Source: Leifsonia sp. Leaf264
GTDB lineage: Bacteria; Actinomycetota; Actinomycetes; Actinomycetales; Microbacteriaceae
Direction: 5' to 3'
Assembly (NCBI RefSeq): GCF_001422325.1
Contig: NZ_LMMR01000007.1
Coordinates: 117,539 to 181,538 of the forward strand
Length of the DNA: 64,000 nt
Below, piece by piece: positions 17,658 to 27,952 of this stretch. The number at the start of each line of letters is the position of its first letter. Position 1 is the stretch's first letter. The notes beneath the pieces are model-generated. The model was not told the DNA's origin. It searched no databases and was given only the letters and a program-made list of their open reading frames with translations. The position numbers were made by a program, and so were the translations under genes.

Positions 17658-18980
17658 TTACTTGAGGTCCAGGCTGTTCAGCGTGGTGATGGCTTCATCC
17701 CATGCGTCGTCGCCCGAGGTGCCCTTGTCGAGGGACTGCGTGGCCGGTCCGAAGACCTGCTCCTGGATGACCGAGTCGTTCGGGCCCTTGTACTGAGCCA
17801 CGACGCCCTTGGCGCGGGATCCGAGGATCTCGCCGATGGGGGCGTTGTTGAAGAACTTGGTCAGGTCGCTCTCGCCGGTGACGCCGGGGTCGGTCTGCGC
17901 CTCGATGACCGACGGGAAGGTACCCGCGGCCTGGAAGGCTGCGACGGCGGACTTGGCATCGGTCAGGTAGGCGGCCAGTGCGGCGGCCTCCTTCGGGTGC
18001 TTCGACGTGGTGGGAACGGTCAGGAAGGTTCCACCCCAGTTGGCGGGGCCGCCGGGGAAGACATCCGCGAAGTCCCAGCCGGTCGTGGCGTCGCCGCCAG
18101 CGGACTCGACCTGACCCTTGACGACACCGAGCATCCAGCCCGGGCACATGAAGGTCGCGAACGAACCGTCGGTGAAGGCCTTGCCCTTACCCCAGTCCCA
18201 CTGGGCCTGGCCGCTGGAGAGGCCTGCAGCCGCGCCGCCGGCGAGCTTGTCCCACTGCGCCTTCAGGTCGGCGTTGTCCTCGACGTCGATCTTTCCGTCG
18301 GAGGAGTAGTAGCCCTCGGGGAGCTGGTTGACCATGGCGTTCCAGACGAAGCCGCTCTGGTCGTAGAAGGCCTTGCCCGTGGCTGCCTTGTACTGCTCGC
18401 CGATCTTGAAGAAGTCGTCCCAGGTGGCGTTCTCGCCACCGAAGAGCTTGGCGACGCTCTCGCGGTCGCCGGGAAGGCCGGCAGCCTCGAACAGCTTGCT
18501 GTTGTAGCAGAGGCCCTCCGGGCCGATGTCGGTGCCGTAGCCGATGATGCGGCCGTCCTTGTCGGTGCCCTGCTTGAGCTTCCAGTCGACCCAGCGGTCC
18601 TTGATGTCGTTGGCGCCGTACTCGGTCAGGTCGGTGAAGCTGTCGGAGACAGCCTGCACCTGGCCGAGCCAGCCCTCTTCGACGGCCTGCACGTCGGGGA
18701 GACCAGAGCCTGCTGCCTGCTTGGTCTTCCAGTCGGTGAGTGCGTTTCCACCGGTGTCGATGTTGGTGGCCTTGATGGTGATGTTCGGGTTCTCGTCCTC
18801 GTACTGCTTGTAGAGGTCGTCGAGTCCCATGGTTCCGAACGTCGTGACGGTCAGTTCGACCTTCTCGTCGGACGAGCCCGATCCCGAGTCGCCGGAGGAT
18901 GAACATCCCGTGGCGAGGAGGGCGATTGCTGCGACACCGGCGACGGCGGCGACAGCGGTGGTGCGTCGTGAAAGCTTCAC
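17658..18980 (-). CDS. Cello-oligosaccharide-binding lipoprotein (CebE-like)
   Basis: A 440-residue extracellular solute-binding lipoprotein, family 1. Signal peptide with lipobox LLATGC, Cys26 being the lipidation site, followed by a Ser/Gly linker. Typical binding-protein features include LPDVQAVEEGWLG near 100 and the C-lobe segment TFLTVPTTSKHPKEAAALAAYL. Many Trp and Tyr residues suit stacking on sugar rings. It is first in the operon with two permeases, GH1 glucosidase and LacI regulator. GTG start chosen because GGGAG precedes it and the Met-Lys-Leu-Ser-Arg-Arg signal start fits. Three LacI-type operators lie in its promoter. Cellobiose/cellotriose specificity is inferred from context. 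Confidence 0.92.
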   Translation of the reverse strand: MKLSRRTTAVAAVAGVAAIALLATGCSSSGDSGSGSSDEKVELTVTTFGTMGLDDLYKQYEDENPNITIKATNIDTGGNALTDWKTKQAAGSGLPDVQAVEEGWLGQVQAVSDSFTDLTEYGANDIKDRWVDWKLKQGTDKDGRIIGYGTDIGPEGLCYNSKLFEAAGLPGDRESVAKLFGGENATWDDFFKIGEQYKAATGKAFYDQSGFVWNAMVNQLPEGYYSSDGKIDVEDNADLKAQWDKLAGGAAAGLSSGQAQWDWGKGKAFTDGSFATFMCPGWMLGVVKGQVESAGGDATTGWDFADVFPGGPANWGGTFLTVPTTSKHPKEAAALAAYLTDAKSAVAAFQAAGTFPSVIEAQTDPGVTGESDLTKFFNNAPIGEILGSRAKGVVAQYKGPNDSVIQEQVFGPATQSLDKGTSGDDAWDEAITTLNSLDLK

Positions 18981-19026
18981 GGTTCACTCCCTTGTGTGCG
19001 TGGACAGTTGTAATGGTGCGTTGCCT

Positions 19027-19120
19027 GAGAGCGCTCTCTCACTACCCTGTGAGAGCGCTCTCACGATTGCGTTCCGATGCTAGGCAGGTCGGTGCCACGA
19101 TGTCAAGAGAGCGCTCTCAC
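19027..19120. promoter_or_regulatory. Three LacI-family (CebR-like) operators
   Basis: Three copies of the GAGAGCGCTCTC palindrome occur: core 19027-19038, the full 16-mer GTGAGAGCGCTCTCAC at 19049-19064 (identical to the site before the cellulase), and core 19107-19118. The outer copy overlaps the -35 element of the binding-protein promoter and the inner two lie downstream of the start of transcription. Such multiple sites could allow repressor looping. Confidence 0.85.
19077..19106 (-). promoter_or_regulatory. Promoter of the cellobiose operon
   Basis: On the minus strand TTGACA (19106-19101) and TAGCAT (19082-19077) are separated by 18 bases, a near-consensus housekeeping promoter. An operator overlaps the -35 and two more lie downstream, so strong expression is expected only when the repressor is released. 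Confidence 0.75.
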
Positions 19121-19264
19121 GATCGCCCGACGTTATGGATTCGTTACATGGATGCGGGCGACCAGAGGGCCCGAAGCCCGTTCCCTGAGGCCGCATCCCG
19201 ACGCCGCGATCCCATCGGGCCCCGCGGGATCCCGGATGCCGCGAGCGCGCCGGGGCGCGCGGAC

Positions 19265-21178
19265 CTACGGTCTCTGCGTCGGAACCGAGCCGGTGCGCGG
19301 CCCGGGCTCCACGAGCGATCCGGTGAGGTCGGCCGCACGCTGGGCCTGCAGGTCGGTCTGCAGTTCCTCGTCGGCGCGTGCCTCGGCATCCGCGCGGTTG
19401 TCTGCAGCCTCCTGCAGAGCCGACTTCGCCCGCAGCGGCGGGGTCTTGAAGAAGAGCGTCAGCACGAAGGCGATCAGCACGACGAACAGCGCGACCCAGT
19501 ACACCGTGACCGCCGAGGCGTTGAAGCCCTCGAGGAACGGCCTGGACAGGCGTGGGTCCGCTCCGTTGAGGAACGACGTGTCGTCGAGGGTCCCGCTGCC
19601 GAACGACGAGCCGTCACCACCCTCGAGACTCGACTGGATCGTGGGCTCCACCTGGGCCACGACCTGGGCTCGCTGGGCGTCGTCGCTCAGGTCGACGCCC
19701 GGGGGCAGTTGCGCCTGGATGGGGTCGACGATGGGGCTGTAGATCGTCTCCATGATCTGGGCATTCTCGGGGGCGGCCGCAACCGCCGGGTCGAGTGCGG
19801 CGTCGAGGGCGTCGGACAGGGTGTCCTGATCGGACAGCGACCCGACGACGTTCGAGGGCAGCACCGTGAACATGAGCGAGAGCAGCACGGCCGTTCCCAG
19901 CGTTCCGCCGATCTGGCGGAAGAAGGTCGACGAGCTTGTGGCCACACCCATGTCGCGCAGGCCCACGGAGTTCTGGCTGGCGATGGTGAGGGTCTGCATG
20001 AGCTGGCCGAGGCCGAGGCCGATCAGCAGCATCGCCCCGGCGATGAACCAGTACGAATCGTCGTACTGGAGGAACGTCAGGTAGAAGAATCCGCCGGAGA
20101 GGAAGGCGGTTCCGATGATGGGGAACTGGCGGTACCGTCCCGTGCGGGCGATGATCTGCCCGCTGGCGATCGAGGAGACCATGAGCCCCAGGATCATCGG
20201 GAGCATCTGGAAGCCGCTCTCGGTCGGGTTGGAGCCCAGCACCAACTGCAGGTAGAGCGGGAGGGTGAGCATGGCGCCGAACATGCCGAACCCGACGAAG
20301 ACTCCGATGACCGTCGCCATCGAGAACGTCGACGAGCGGAACAGCTTCAGGGGGATCAGCGCGTCGTCCTTCATGATCGACTCCACGATGATGAAGGCGA
20401 TGATGCCGAGTCCGCCGATCACGTAGCAGGCGATCGCGCCGGGGCTGCCCCACCCCCAGGTTCGACCCTCCTCTGCGACGAGGAGCAGCGGGACGAGGGC
20501 GAGGATGACCGTGGCGGCACCCCACCAGTCGATGCGCACCGAGTAGCGCTCCGGCTTGGGCAGGTGCAGGAAGCGCAGCACGATGGCCAGCGCGATGAGG
20601 CCGATCGGCACGTTGATGAGGAAGACCCAGCGCCATCCGTCGATCCCGAGGATCTCGTCCGCCCCGGCGAAGAGCCCGCCGACGAGCGGGCCGATGAGAC
20701 TCGAGATTCCGAACACCGCGAGGAAGTAGCCCTGGTACTTGGCTCGCTCCCGAGGAGCGAGCATGTCGCCCATGATCGCGAGCGGCATCGACATGAGGCC
20801 GCCGGCGCCGAGGCCCTGGATCGCCCGGAAGACAGCCAACTCGACCATCGATGTCGAGAACGTGGCCAGGATCGAGCCGATGATGAAGATGACGATGGCG
20901 ATGATGAACAGCGGACGCCGGCCGAAGATGTCGGACAGCTTGCCGTACAGCGGCGTCGAGATCGTCGAGACGATGAGGTACGAGGTCGTGACCCACGCCT
21001 GTTGACTGAGGCCGTGCAGGTCGTCGCCGATCGTGCGGATCGCGGTTCCGACCACGGTCTGATCGAGGGCCGAGAGGAACATGCCGGCCATGAGACCGAA
21101 GATCACGAACAGGATCTGTCGGTGCGACATGAGGGGCGTCGACGCCGGGGTCTGCGCTGGGGTGGTCACAGGCTTCAA
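19265..21178 (-). CDS. MFS multidrug exporter, DHA2 (14-TM) family
   Basis: A 637-residue proton-driven drug exporter of the DHA2/EmrB-QacA group. Motif C-like region near LDQTVVGTAIRTIGDDL, the GKLSDIFGRR motif A near residue 77, and 14 predicted membrane helices support this. A long hydrophilic loop of about 120 residues rich in Asp, Ser and Pro sits before the last helix, as in many actinobacterial members. The C-terminus is a charged, Ala-rich cytoplasmic tail. The longest frame uses TTG at 21178; an ATG at 21130 (MSHRQI) is an alternative. It is monocistronic and not linked to a regulator. Substrate unknown. Confidence 0.88.
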   Translation of the reverse strand: MKPVTTPAQTPASTPLMSHRQILFVIFGLMAGMFLSALDQTVVGTAIRTIGDDLHGLSQQAWVTTSYLIVSTISTPLYGKLSDIFGRRPLFIIAIVIFIIGSILATFSTSMVELAVFRAIQGLGAGGLMSMPLAIMGDMLAPRERAKYQGYFLAVFGISSLIGPLVGGLFAGADEILGIDGWRWVFLINVPIGLIALAIVLRFLHLPKPERYSVRIDWWGAATVILALVPLLLVAEEGRTWGWGSPGAIACYVIGGLGIIAFIIVESIMKDDALIPLKLFRSSTFSMATVIGVFVGFGMFGAMLTLPLYLQLVLGSNPTESGFQMLPMILGLMVSSIASGQIIARTGRYRQFPIIGTAFLSGGFFYLTFLQYDDSYWFIAGAMLLIGLGLGQLMQTLTIASQNSVGLRDMGVATSSSTFFRQIGGTLGTAVLLSLMFTVLPSNVVGSLSDQDTLSDALDAALDPAVAAAPENAQIMETIYSPIVDPIQAQLPPGVDLSDDAQRAQVVAQVEPTIQSSLEGGDGSSFGSGTLDDTSFLNGADPRLSRPFLEGFNASAVTVYWVALFVVLIAFVLTLFFKTPPLRAKSALQEAADNRADAEARADEELQTDLQAQRAADLTGSLVEPGPRTGSVPTQRP

Positions 21179-21301
21179 CGTAGACCCGGTTGCAGACGGG
21201 GGACAATGGCCCCAGCGGGGAAAGTGTGGATTCCTCAGGTCGGCTGGTGCAGGATGCCGTTCTCATAGGGTTCTCCGATGTCGGATTGTTATGGTGCCCT
21301 C

Positions 21302-21988
21302 ATGCTCCGCTCCCTCCCGACCTTCTCGCGTGCCATCGCCGCGGTGGCGATGACGGCCGCCTCGGTCGCCGTGCTCGCCGCATGTTCAGGCCCCACGGCG
21401 ACGGAGGGGGAGGCCGCCGTCGCGCCGAAGTCGTCCACGTCCGCCCAGATCCCGGCTCCGGTCCAGGACACCTCGGCGGGCGATGCTGCTCCGGCGGCCG
21501 CCGCGCTCAGTGCCCCGGTCCAGGCTCAGGTCGACTACGCGCTGAAGTACTGGCAGGACTACAACGAGGCCGAGTACGGGGTACTCGGAGACAATGACTG
21601 CGTGAACTTCGCCAGTCAGTCGCTCATAGCGCGTGGTTGGCAGCAGGACGACGAGTGGTTCCATGCCGGTGACGTCTACGAGTCCAGCGATTCGTGGCGC
21701 AGTTCCACGGCGTTCCGCGACTGGCTCGAGACGCGTCCCGATCTGGCGACGCCCCTCGATGACACCCAGCGCGACCAGGTGAGCGTCGGCGACATCGTGC
21801 AGTTCGACTGGGACCAGTCCGGCGATCGCGACCACACGGGCATCGTGACGAAGGTGACCCACGATGACGGCGGCACGCAGGTGTACTTCGCCGGTCACAC
21901 CCTCGACTCCGACTTCCGCAGCGTCGACACCGCGATAACGGAGGATCACCCGGGCGGAGCCGTCTACTACTGGCACATCGTCGGCTAG
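21302..21988 (+). CDS. Amidase_6 family lipoprotein
   Basis: A 228-residue exported protein: lipoprotein signal with lipobox LAAC (Cys near residue 29), a short Ala/Pro linker, and a C-terminal putative amidase domain (Amidase_6, NlpC-like papain fold) from about 75. The catalytic Cys is in NDCVNFASQ; GDIVQFDWDQSGDRDHTGIV supplies the probable His. These domains are thought to cut amide bonds, probably in the cell wall. An ATG exists 24 bases earlier, but TATGGT at 21290-21295 is exactly 6 bases before this one, matching the leaderless pattern, so I chose 21302. A paralogue lies at 23065-24150. Confidence 0.82.
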   Translation: MLRSLPTFSRAIAAVAMTAASVAVLAACSGPTATEGEAAVAPKSSTSAQIPAPVQDTSAGDAAPAAAALSAPVQAQVDYALKYWQDYNEAEYGVLGDNDCVNFASQSLIARGWQQDDEWFHAGDVYESSDSWRSSTAFRDWLETRPDLATPLDDTQRDQVSVGDIVQFDWDQSGDRDHTGIVTKVTHDDGGTQVYFAGHTLDSDFRSVDTAITEDHPGGAVYYWHIVG

Positions 21989-22067
21989 GTGCGCCGGGGC
22001 GCACGAGAAGGGTGATGCCCCGCGCGCTGAGCGGCCGGTGCGGTCGGGTGCCGGATACGCTTGATCC

Positions 22068-22919
22068 ATGTCCGAGAGCCCTGACCGACGCGCCTCAGAC
22101 CGCCGGCGCCGGAACCGCATCATCGCGGTCGGTGCCGCGGTCGTCGTGCTTGCGGTCGGTGTCACTGCGGCCGGCGTGATCTCGGGCGCCGAGGGCGACG
22201 ACAGCGCCACCAGGACGTCGGCATCCGGAACCGCGGCACCGGCATCCGCGTCCCCGACTCCGACCCGACCCGCTCCCACGCTGACGCCCACGCCCACGGC
22301 GGTACCTACCTTCGACAAGGCCGCGCGGTCGATCGACGATCCGACCAGCATCTGGGTGGTCAGCGACAAGCTGCGGCCGCTGAACCCCGTCGATTACGAA
22401 CCGGCCGACCTCGTCGACGTGCCCGTCGCGCACACCTGGGACCCGGTGCTGCGCCAGGAGGCATCGGATGCCGTCGTCGTGATGTTCCAGGCGGTCTCGG
22501 ACGAGGCGGGTCTCGCGCTCGCCTCGAACAGTGCCTACCGGAGCTATTCCACCCAGCAGTCCGTCTACGACAGCGACGTCGCCTCGCTCGGCCAGGAGGG
22601 CGCCGACCTGAGCACGGCCAGGCCCGGCTTCAGCGAGCACCAGACCGGCCTCGCGATGGACATCGGGGCGGCATCCGGAGCATGCTCCCTGAACCAGTGC
22701 TTCGCCGACACCCCGGAGGGCCAGTGGCTCGCCGCCAATGCCTACAGGTTCGGGTTCCTTCTGCGCTACCCGGCGGACAAGGTGCCGGTGACCGGCTTCG
22801 AGTTCGAACCGTGGCACTACCGCTACATCGGCGTGGACCTCGCCACCGAGATGCACTCCACCGGAGTGACGACGCTCGAGGAGTTCTTCGGCCTTCCGGC
22901 CGCTCCGGACTACGGCTGA
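22068..22919 (+). CDS. D-alanyl-D-alanine carboxypeptidase, VanY family
   Basis: A 283-residue membrane-anchored zinc peptidase of the M15B class, expected to trim the terminal D-Ala from peptidoglycan stem peptides. N-terminal anchor at about 20-40, a Pro/Thr-rich spacer to about 85, then the VanY domain. Zinc and catalytic motifs are intact: SAYRSYSTQ, SEHQTGLAMDI (His and Asp ligands) and EPWHYRYIG (catalytic Glu and third His ligand). TACGCT at 22056-22061 lies 6 bases before the ATG (leaderless pattern). It sits between two Amidase_6 genes, making a small wall-remodelling cluster. Confidence 0.9.
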   Translation: MSESPDRRASDRRRRNRIIAVGAAVVVLAVGVTAAGVISGAEGDDSATRTSASGTAAPASASPTPTRPAPTLTPTPTAVPTFDKAARSIDDPTSIWVVSDKLRPLNPVDYEPADLVDVPVAHTWDPVLRQEASDAVVVMFQAVSDEAGLALASNSAYRSYSTQQSVYDSDVASLGQEGADLSTARPGFSEHQTGLAMDIGAASGACSLNQCFADTPEGQWLAANAYRFGFLLRYPADKVPVTGFEFEPWHYRYIGVDLATEMHSTGVTTLEEFFGLPAAPDYG

Positions 22920-23006
22920 TCGGAGCCGCTGCAGGTGGGGGTGGTCGCGGCGGCGAGGCGGCCGATCCATGCGTTCCCATGAAATGTTGAGGATTCGTCC
23001 AGAGCC

Positions 23007-23035
23007 TTGACATAACCGTGTGATGAGGTTACGGG
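23007..23035 (+). promoter_or_regulatory. Promoter of the second Amidase_6 gene
   Basis: A consensus -35 TTGACA (23007-23012) is followed after 17 bases by TACGGG (23030-23035), a weaker -10. The inverted pair TAACC...GGTTA lies across the spacer and could be an operator. The start codon is 30 bases downstream. Confidence 0.5.
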
Positions 23036-23064
23036 TCTTCTGCTCGGCAACCCGAAACTGATTC

Positions 23065-24150
23065 ATGCACCACGGTTCCACCCGCACGTTCACGTCCCCC
23101 ACCCTCATCTCCACCGTTCGTCTCCTCGCCTCCCGCAAGCACCGCCGCGGGCTGCATGCGTCGCACTCGCCGTTCACGGCGGGCACGGCGCTGGTGAGTT
23201 GCGGACTCGCGCTCACCGTCACCGCCGGCGCGCTCACTGTCGGCGCGACGGCCGGAGCATCGGCGACGGATGCCCCGGCATCGGTCAGCGCGGCACCGGC
23301 ACCGGTTCACAAGGCCACGGTGAAGCCGATCACGACGCCGTCGACGACGGCTGACGCCAGTCGTCCCGTCATCGACGCACTGCCCGTCGTGACCTCGGGC
23401 CCGGTGACCGGGGGCACGACGATCACCCTCTCGGGCGAGAACCTCGCCGACGTCACCACTGTCACCGTGGGTGGTCAGCCGGCGGCGGTGCTCTCGGCGA
23501 CCGACGCCGCAGTCACCGTGGCAGCACCAGCCGCTGCCGCCTACTCCGAGGGCACCGTGCCGATCGACGTGCTCGACGACGCCGGCGATGCCGTCCCGGT
23601 CGACCTGACTCCGGCGACAACCCTCGCCGACCTCGGCGTGAAGGGCGCGGCTACTCCGGAGCTCACCTTCAGCTACACGCCGGACGAGCACATCACGGCG
23701 CAGACCGACTACATGCTCGCCTACTGGTCGAGCTACAACCCGGTCTATGCGGCGATCTCGGGAGCCGACTGCGCCAACTTCGCCAGCCAGGGTCTCATCG
23801 CCCGCGGCTGGACGATGGACTCGGAGTGGTGGTACTCGAACGGTCAGTCGAGTCCGGCATGGATCAGCTCGACGGCCTTCTCCGACTACCTGCTGGCGCA
23901 TCCCGAGCGGGCGACCTACCTCGGCAACGACCGCAGCAACGTGAAGGTCGGCGACATCGTGCAGTTCGACTGGGACTCCTCGGGCGACCTCGACCACACC
24001 ACGACCGTGACCAGAGTCGACCACACGGCCGACGGCGTGAAGATCTACGTGGCCGGGCACACCAAGGACTCCGACTACTGGGACATCGACGATGCCATCG
24101 CCACCGGGGGCGGCAACCTCCAGTTCTGGAGCATCAAGAACCAGGCGTGA
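23065..24150 (+). CDS. Exported Amidase_6 protein with IPT/TIG domain
   Basis: A 361-residue exported protein. A long N-region precedes a hydrophobic segment at about 45-65 that ends in an Ala-rich cleavage region. An IPT/TIG (Ig-like) domain follows at about 108-180 (SGPVTGGTTITLSGENL...VGGQPAAVL), and an Amidase_6 domain fills about 200-361 with the catalytic Cys in ADCANFASQ and the GDIVQFDWDSSGDLDHTT strand. The amidase part closely matches the lipoprotein at 21302 through most of its length, so the two are paralogues. It probably acts on the wall or an exopolymer. A second ATG or GTG inside the long signal region could be the true start. Confidence 0.8.
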   Translation: MHHGSTRTFTSPTLISTVRLLASRKHRRGLHASHSPFTAGTALVSCGLALTVTAGALTVGATAGASATDAPASVSAAPAPVHKATVKPITTPSTTADASRPVIDALPVVTSGPVTGGTTITLSGENLADVTTVTVGGQPAAVLSATDAAVTVAAPAAAAYSEGTVPIDVLDDAGDAVPVDLTPATTLADLGVKGAATPELTFSYTPDEHITAQTDYMLAYWSSYNPVYAAISGADCANFASQGLIARGWTMDSEWWYSNGQSSPAWISSTAFSDYLLAHPERATYLGNDRSNVKVGDIVQFDWDSSGDLDHTTTVTRVDHTADGVKIYVAGHTKDSDYWDIDDAIATGGGNLQFWSIKNQA

Positions 24151-24156
24151 GGCGCG

Positions 24157-24181
24157 CCGCGTCCGACGTCGTCGGACGCGG
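24157..24181. terminator. Bidirectional hairpin between convergent genes
   Basis: Perfect 11-base arms (CCGCGTCCGAC at 24157-24167 and its complement at 24171-24181) with a 3-base loop lie between the convergent Amidase_6 and pgm genes and could serve both. Confidence 0.75.
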
Positions 24182-24197
24182 TCGCTGAGCGGACGGA

Positions 24198-25826
<1,629 letters not shown>

Positions 25827-25898
25827 GGTGCCCAGTCTGGCATCGCGGGCGTCGCATTTCGAGGGCGTAGCGCCACACCTCGTGGCTAGGCTATGCCC

Positions 25899-26897
25899 AT
25901 GCCAGACGAGCCCGCCGCCGACGCCGCCCACGAGACCTACAGCTACCTCGGACCGGCCGGCACCTTCACCGAGGCAGCCCTGGCGCAGGTCGAGGCTGCT
26001 GCCGGCAAGACCTGGCGCCCCGTCAACAACGTGGGGGAGGCGTTCGCCGACGTCATCAGCGGCCGCAGCGTCGCCGCGATGATCGCCATCGAGAACTCGA
26101 TCGAGGGCGGGGTCTCGGCCACGCAGGATGCGCTGGCCAACGTCTCGGGCCTCCGCATCATCGGCGAGTACCTCGTTCCGGTGAACTTCGTGCTGGTCGC
26201 CCGACGCGGCACCACCATCGACCAGGTGAACGTGGTCAACGCCCACCCTGTCGCCTATGCGCAGACGCGCGGCTGGCTCGAGGCCGCCCTCCCGACGCAC
26301 GGGCACATCCCGTCGACCAGCAACGTGGCCGCAGCCTCGGAACTGTTCCAGAGCACGCAGGCCGATGCGGCGATCGCCCCGCCGGGCATCGTCAACCACT
26401 ACGACGTCGACGTGCTCGCCGAGGACATCGGCGACAACCCCAACGCCGTCACGCGCTTCGTGCTCGTCGGTCGCGAGCTGTCGATCCCGGCCCCGACCGG
26501 TGCCGACAAGACCAGCCTCATCGTCGAGCTCCCCGACGACCACCCCGGTGCCCTGCTCGAGATGCTCGAGCAGTTCTCCACCCGCGGCGTCAACCTCAGC
26601 CTGCTGGAATCGCGTCCGATCGGCGACGCCCTCGGACGCTACCGGTTCGTCATCGACGCCGACGGCCACATCCTCGACGAGAGGGTGGCCGATGCCCTCC
26701 TCGGCCTGCGCCGCTTCAGCCCGCAGGTCATCTTCCTCGGCTCCTACCCGCGCGCCGACAAGCAGCAGATCGAGTTCACCTCGCGCTACGAGGACGAGGT
26801 GTTCATCGAGGCGCGGGACTGGCTGCGCGGCCTGGTGAGCGGCGAGCCGCAGGCTGACGCCGACGCATCCGTGACGGATGCCGTGACGGGGATGTAG
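25899..26897 (+). CDS. pheA: Prephenate dehydratase
   Basis: A 332-residue enzyme that converts prephenate to phenylpyruvate in phenylalanine synthesis. The dehydratase domain covers about 8-190 (YLGPAGTFTEAAL, ENSIEGGVSATQD, and the catalytic-site region NVAAASELF). A regulatory ACT domain follows, with the phenylalanine-binding ESRPIGD motif near residue 230. Two ATGs are possible, 25893 and 25899; TAGGCT at 25887-25892 lies exactly 6 bases before 25899 and so favours it. The C-terminal 20 residues are an Asp/Ala tail beyond the domain. Confidence 0.95.
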   Translation: MPDEPAADAAHETYSYLGPAGTFTEAALAQVEAAAGKTWRPVNNVGEAFADVISGRSVAAMIAIENSIEGGVSATQDALANVSGLRIIGEYLVPVNFVLVARRGTTIDQVNVVNAHPVAYAQTRGWLEAALPTHGHIPSTSNVAAASELFQSTQADAAIAPPGIVNHYDVDVLAEDIGDNPNAVTRFVLVGRELSIPAPTGADKTSLIVELPDDHPGALLEMLEQFSTRGVNLSLLESRPIGDALGRYRFVIDADGHILDERVADALLGLRRFSPQVIFLGSYPRADKQQIEFTSRYEDEVFIEARDWLRGLVSGEPQADADASVTDAVTGM

Positions 26898-26900
26898 CCG

Positions 26901-27644
26901 ATGGCCGAGAACGGGGCTCCGAACGACGAGGACGTGCCGGCCGCCGACGGCAGCGGACTCGATCCACGGTTCGATCCCCGCTTCCAGCGCGGCTACCAGG
27001 ACGCTTCAGCTCCGGCCGAGCCGGCGTCGGCGCCGGTCACGCCGCGCCCTGAGGAACGTCGCGGACTCGATCCGCGCTTCGATCCCCGCTTCCAGCGCGG
27101 CTACGATCCCGAGCGTCACGAGCAGCTGCGCCGTCCGATCTCCGCTGACGAGGTCGACGACAGGCCGGCGTTCGCCTCGACCGTGAAGGCGACGATCCCG
27201 CGCCCCATCGAGCCGCCGGTCGCCCGTCCCGCGGCACGCACCCCGGTGCAGCCGGCGGCATCCATGCGGGCCGGGGCCGGGGCGGGGTCGGTTCCGGCCG
27301 CCGAGCCGGCCAACGTGGCCGAACAGCAGCCGCACCGGGCGCGGACGCCAGCGGCATCCGTCGGCGGTCGCAATCCCTACCTCATCGCGCTCTGGATCGC
27401 CTGCGTCGCCCTGGTCGCCGTCGGGGTCGCCCTCATCGTGCAGAGTGCGACGACCACCTCCGGCGGAGGGTTCGGCATCTCGGCGTTCGGCGACGCGTTC
27501 GGCGTCTCGGCCTGGGCCATTGCACCGCCGGCCGTGATGGTGGGCTTGATCGGCCTGGTCGCCCTCACCCTGTCGCGGGCGCTCGGCTGGCTGGCCGCGC
27601 ATCCGGACGACGCCGATGCCTCCCTCGGCGAGGAGGAGCCGTGA
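26901..27644 (+). CDS. Membrane protein with duplicated RFDPRFQRGY motif, unknown function
   Basis: A 247-residue protein I cannot assign. The N-terminal half is hydrophilic, rich in Pro, Ala and Arg, and contains the 13-residue segment LDPRFDPRFQRGY twice, near residues 19 and 55. The C-terminal half has two membrane helices, about 158-180 and 205-230, with a Gly/Phe-rich stretch between. It follows pheA after 3 bases and overlaps the next small membrane gene by 4, so the three genes may be one operon. The repeated motif looks like a recognition or docking element facing the cytoplasm; that is inference. Confidence 0.7.
   Translation: MAENGAPNDEDVPAADGSGLDPRFDPRFQRGYQDASAPAEPASAPVTPRPEERRGLDPRFDPRFQRGYDPERHEQLRRPISADEVDDRPAFASTVKATIPRPIEPPVARPAARTPVQPAASMRAGAGAGSVPAAEPANVAEQQPHRARTPAASVGGRNPYLIALWIACVALVAVGVALIVQSATTTSGGGFGISAFGDAFGVSAWAIAPPAVMVGLIGLVALTLSRALGWLAAHPDDADASLGEEEP
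26955..27104 (+). repeat. Two 42-bp direct repeats inside a coding region
   Basis: 26955-26996 and 27063-27104 differ at only two positions (both begin GGACTCGATCC and end CAGCGCGGCTAC). They encode the duplicated LDPRFDPRFQRGY segment. High DNA identity suggests recent duplication or gene conversion. Confidence 0.85.
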
Positions 27645-27901
27645 ACCCCTGGCTGCGTGCGCTCTGGGCCGGACTGGTGCTCGGCGCCATCGGCTGCGCG
27701 GTCGGGGCGGCCGCGTTGTCGTTCATGCTGCCGGGCCGGCGCACTGAGCAGGAGTACGCGGGCGTCGACTGGGCGACGATCAGCATCGTGCAGGTGCTCG
27801 TGCTGCCGGCATCGGCGGTGCTGCTGTTCTCCTGCGGCCTCGCGATCCTCGCGTACGCCACCGCACGCTGGCACGCGTCGGCGCGGCGTCCCATTCATTG
27901 A
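27641..27901 (+). CDS. Small two-helix membrane protein, unknown
   Basis: An 86-residue protein with two hydrophobic helices (about 7-30 and 50-73) and a short basic tail. The GTG start overlaps the stop of the preceding gene as GTGA, so translation is probably coupled. I recognise no family. Its coupling to the RFDPRFQRGY protein suggests that they form a membrane complex; that is inference only. Confidence 0.65.
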   Translation: MNPWLRALWAGLVLGAIGCAVGAAALSFMLPGRRTEQEYAGVDWATISIVQVLVLPASAVLLFSCGLAILAYATARWHASARRPIH

Positions 27902-27952
27902 CGGTCCCCAGCGGCTGACGGGGCGCGAACGACGGACCGCAGGCTACGAGCG

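Noticed and set aside
19614-21266. 550-codon minus-strand frame within the MFS exporter
   Set aside because: It is another frame of the 14-helix exporter gene and is full of Arg, His and Pro, a typical out-of-frame composition.
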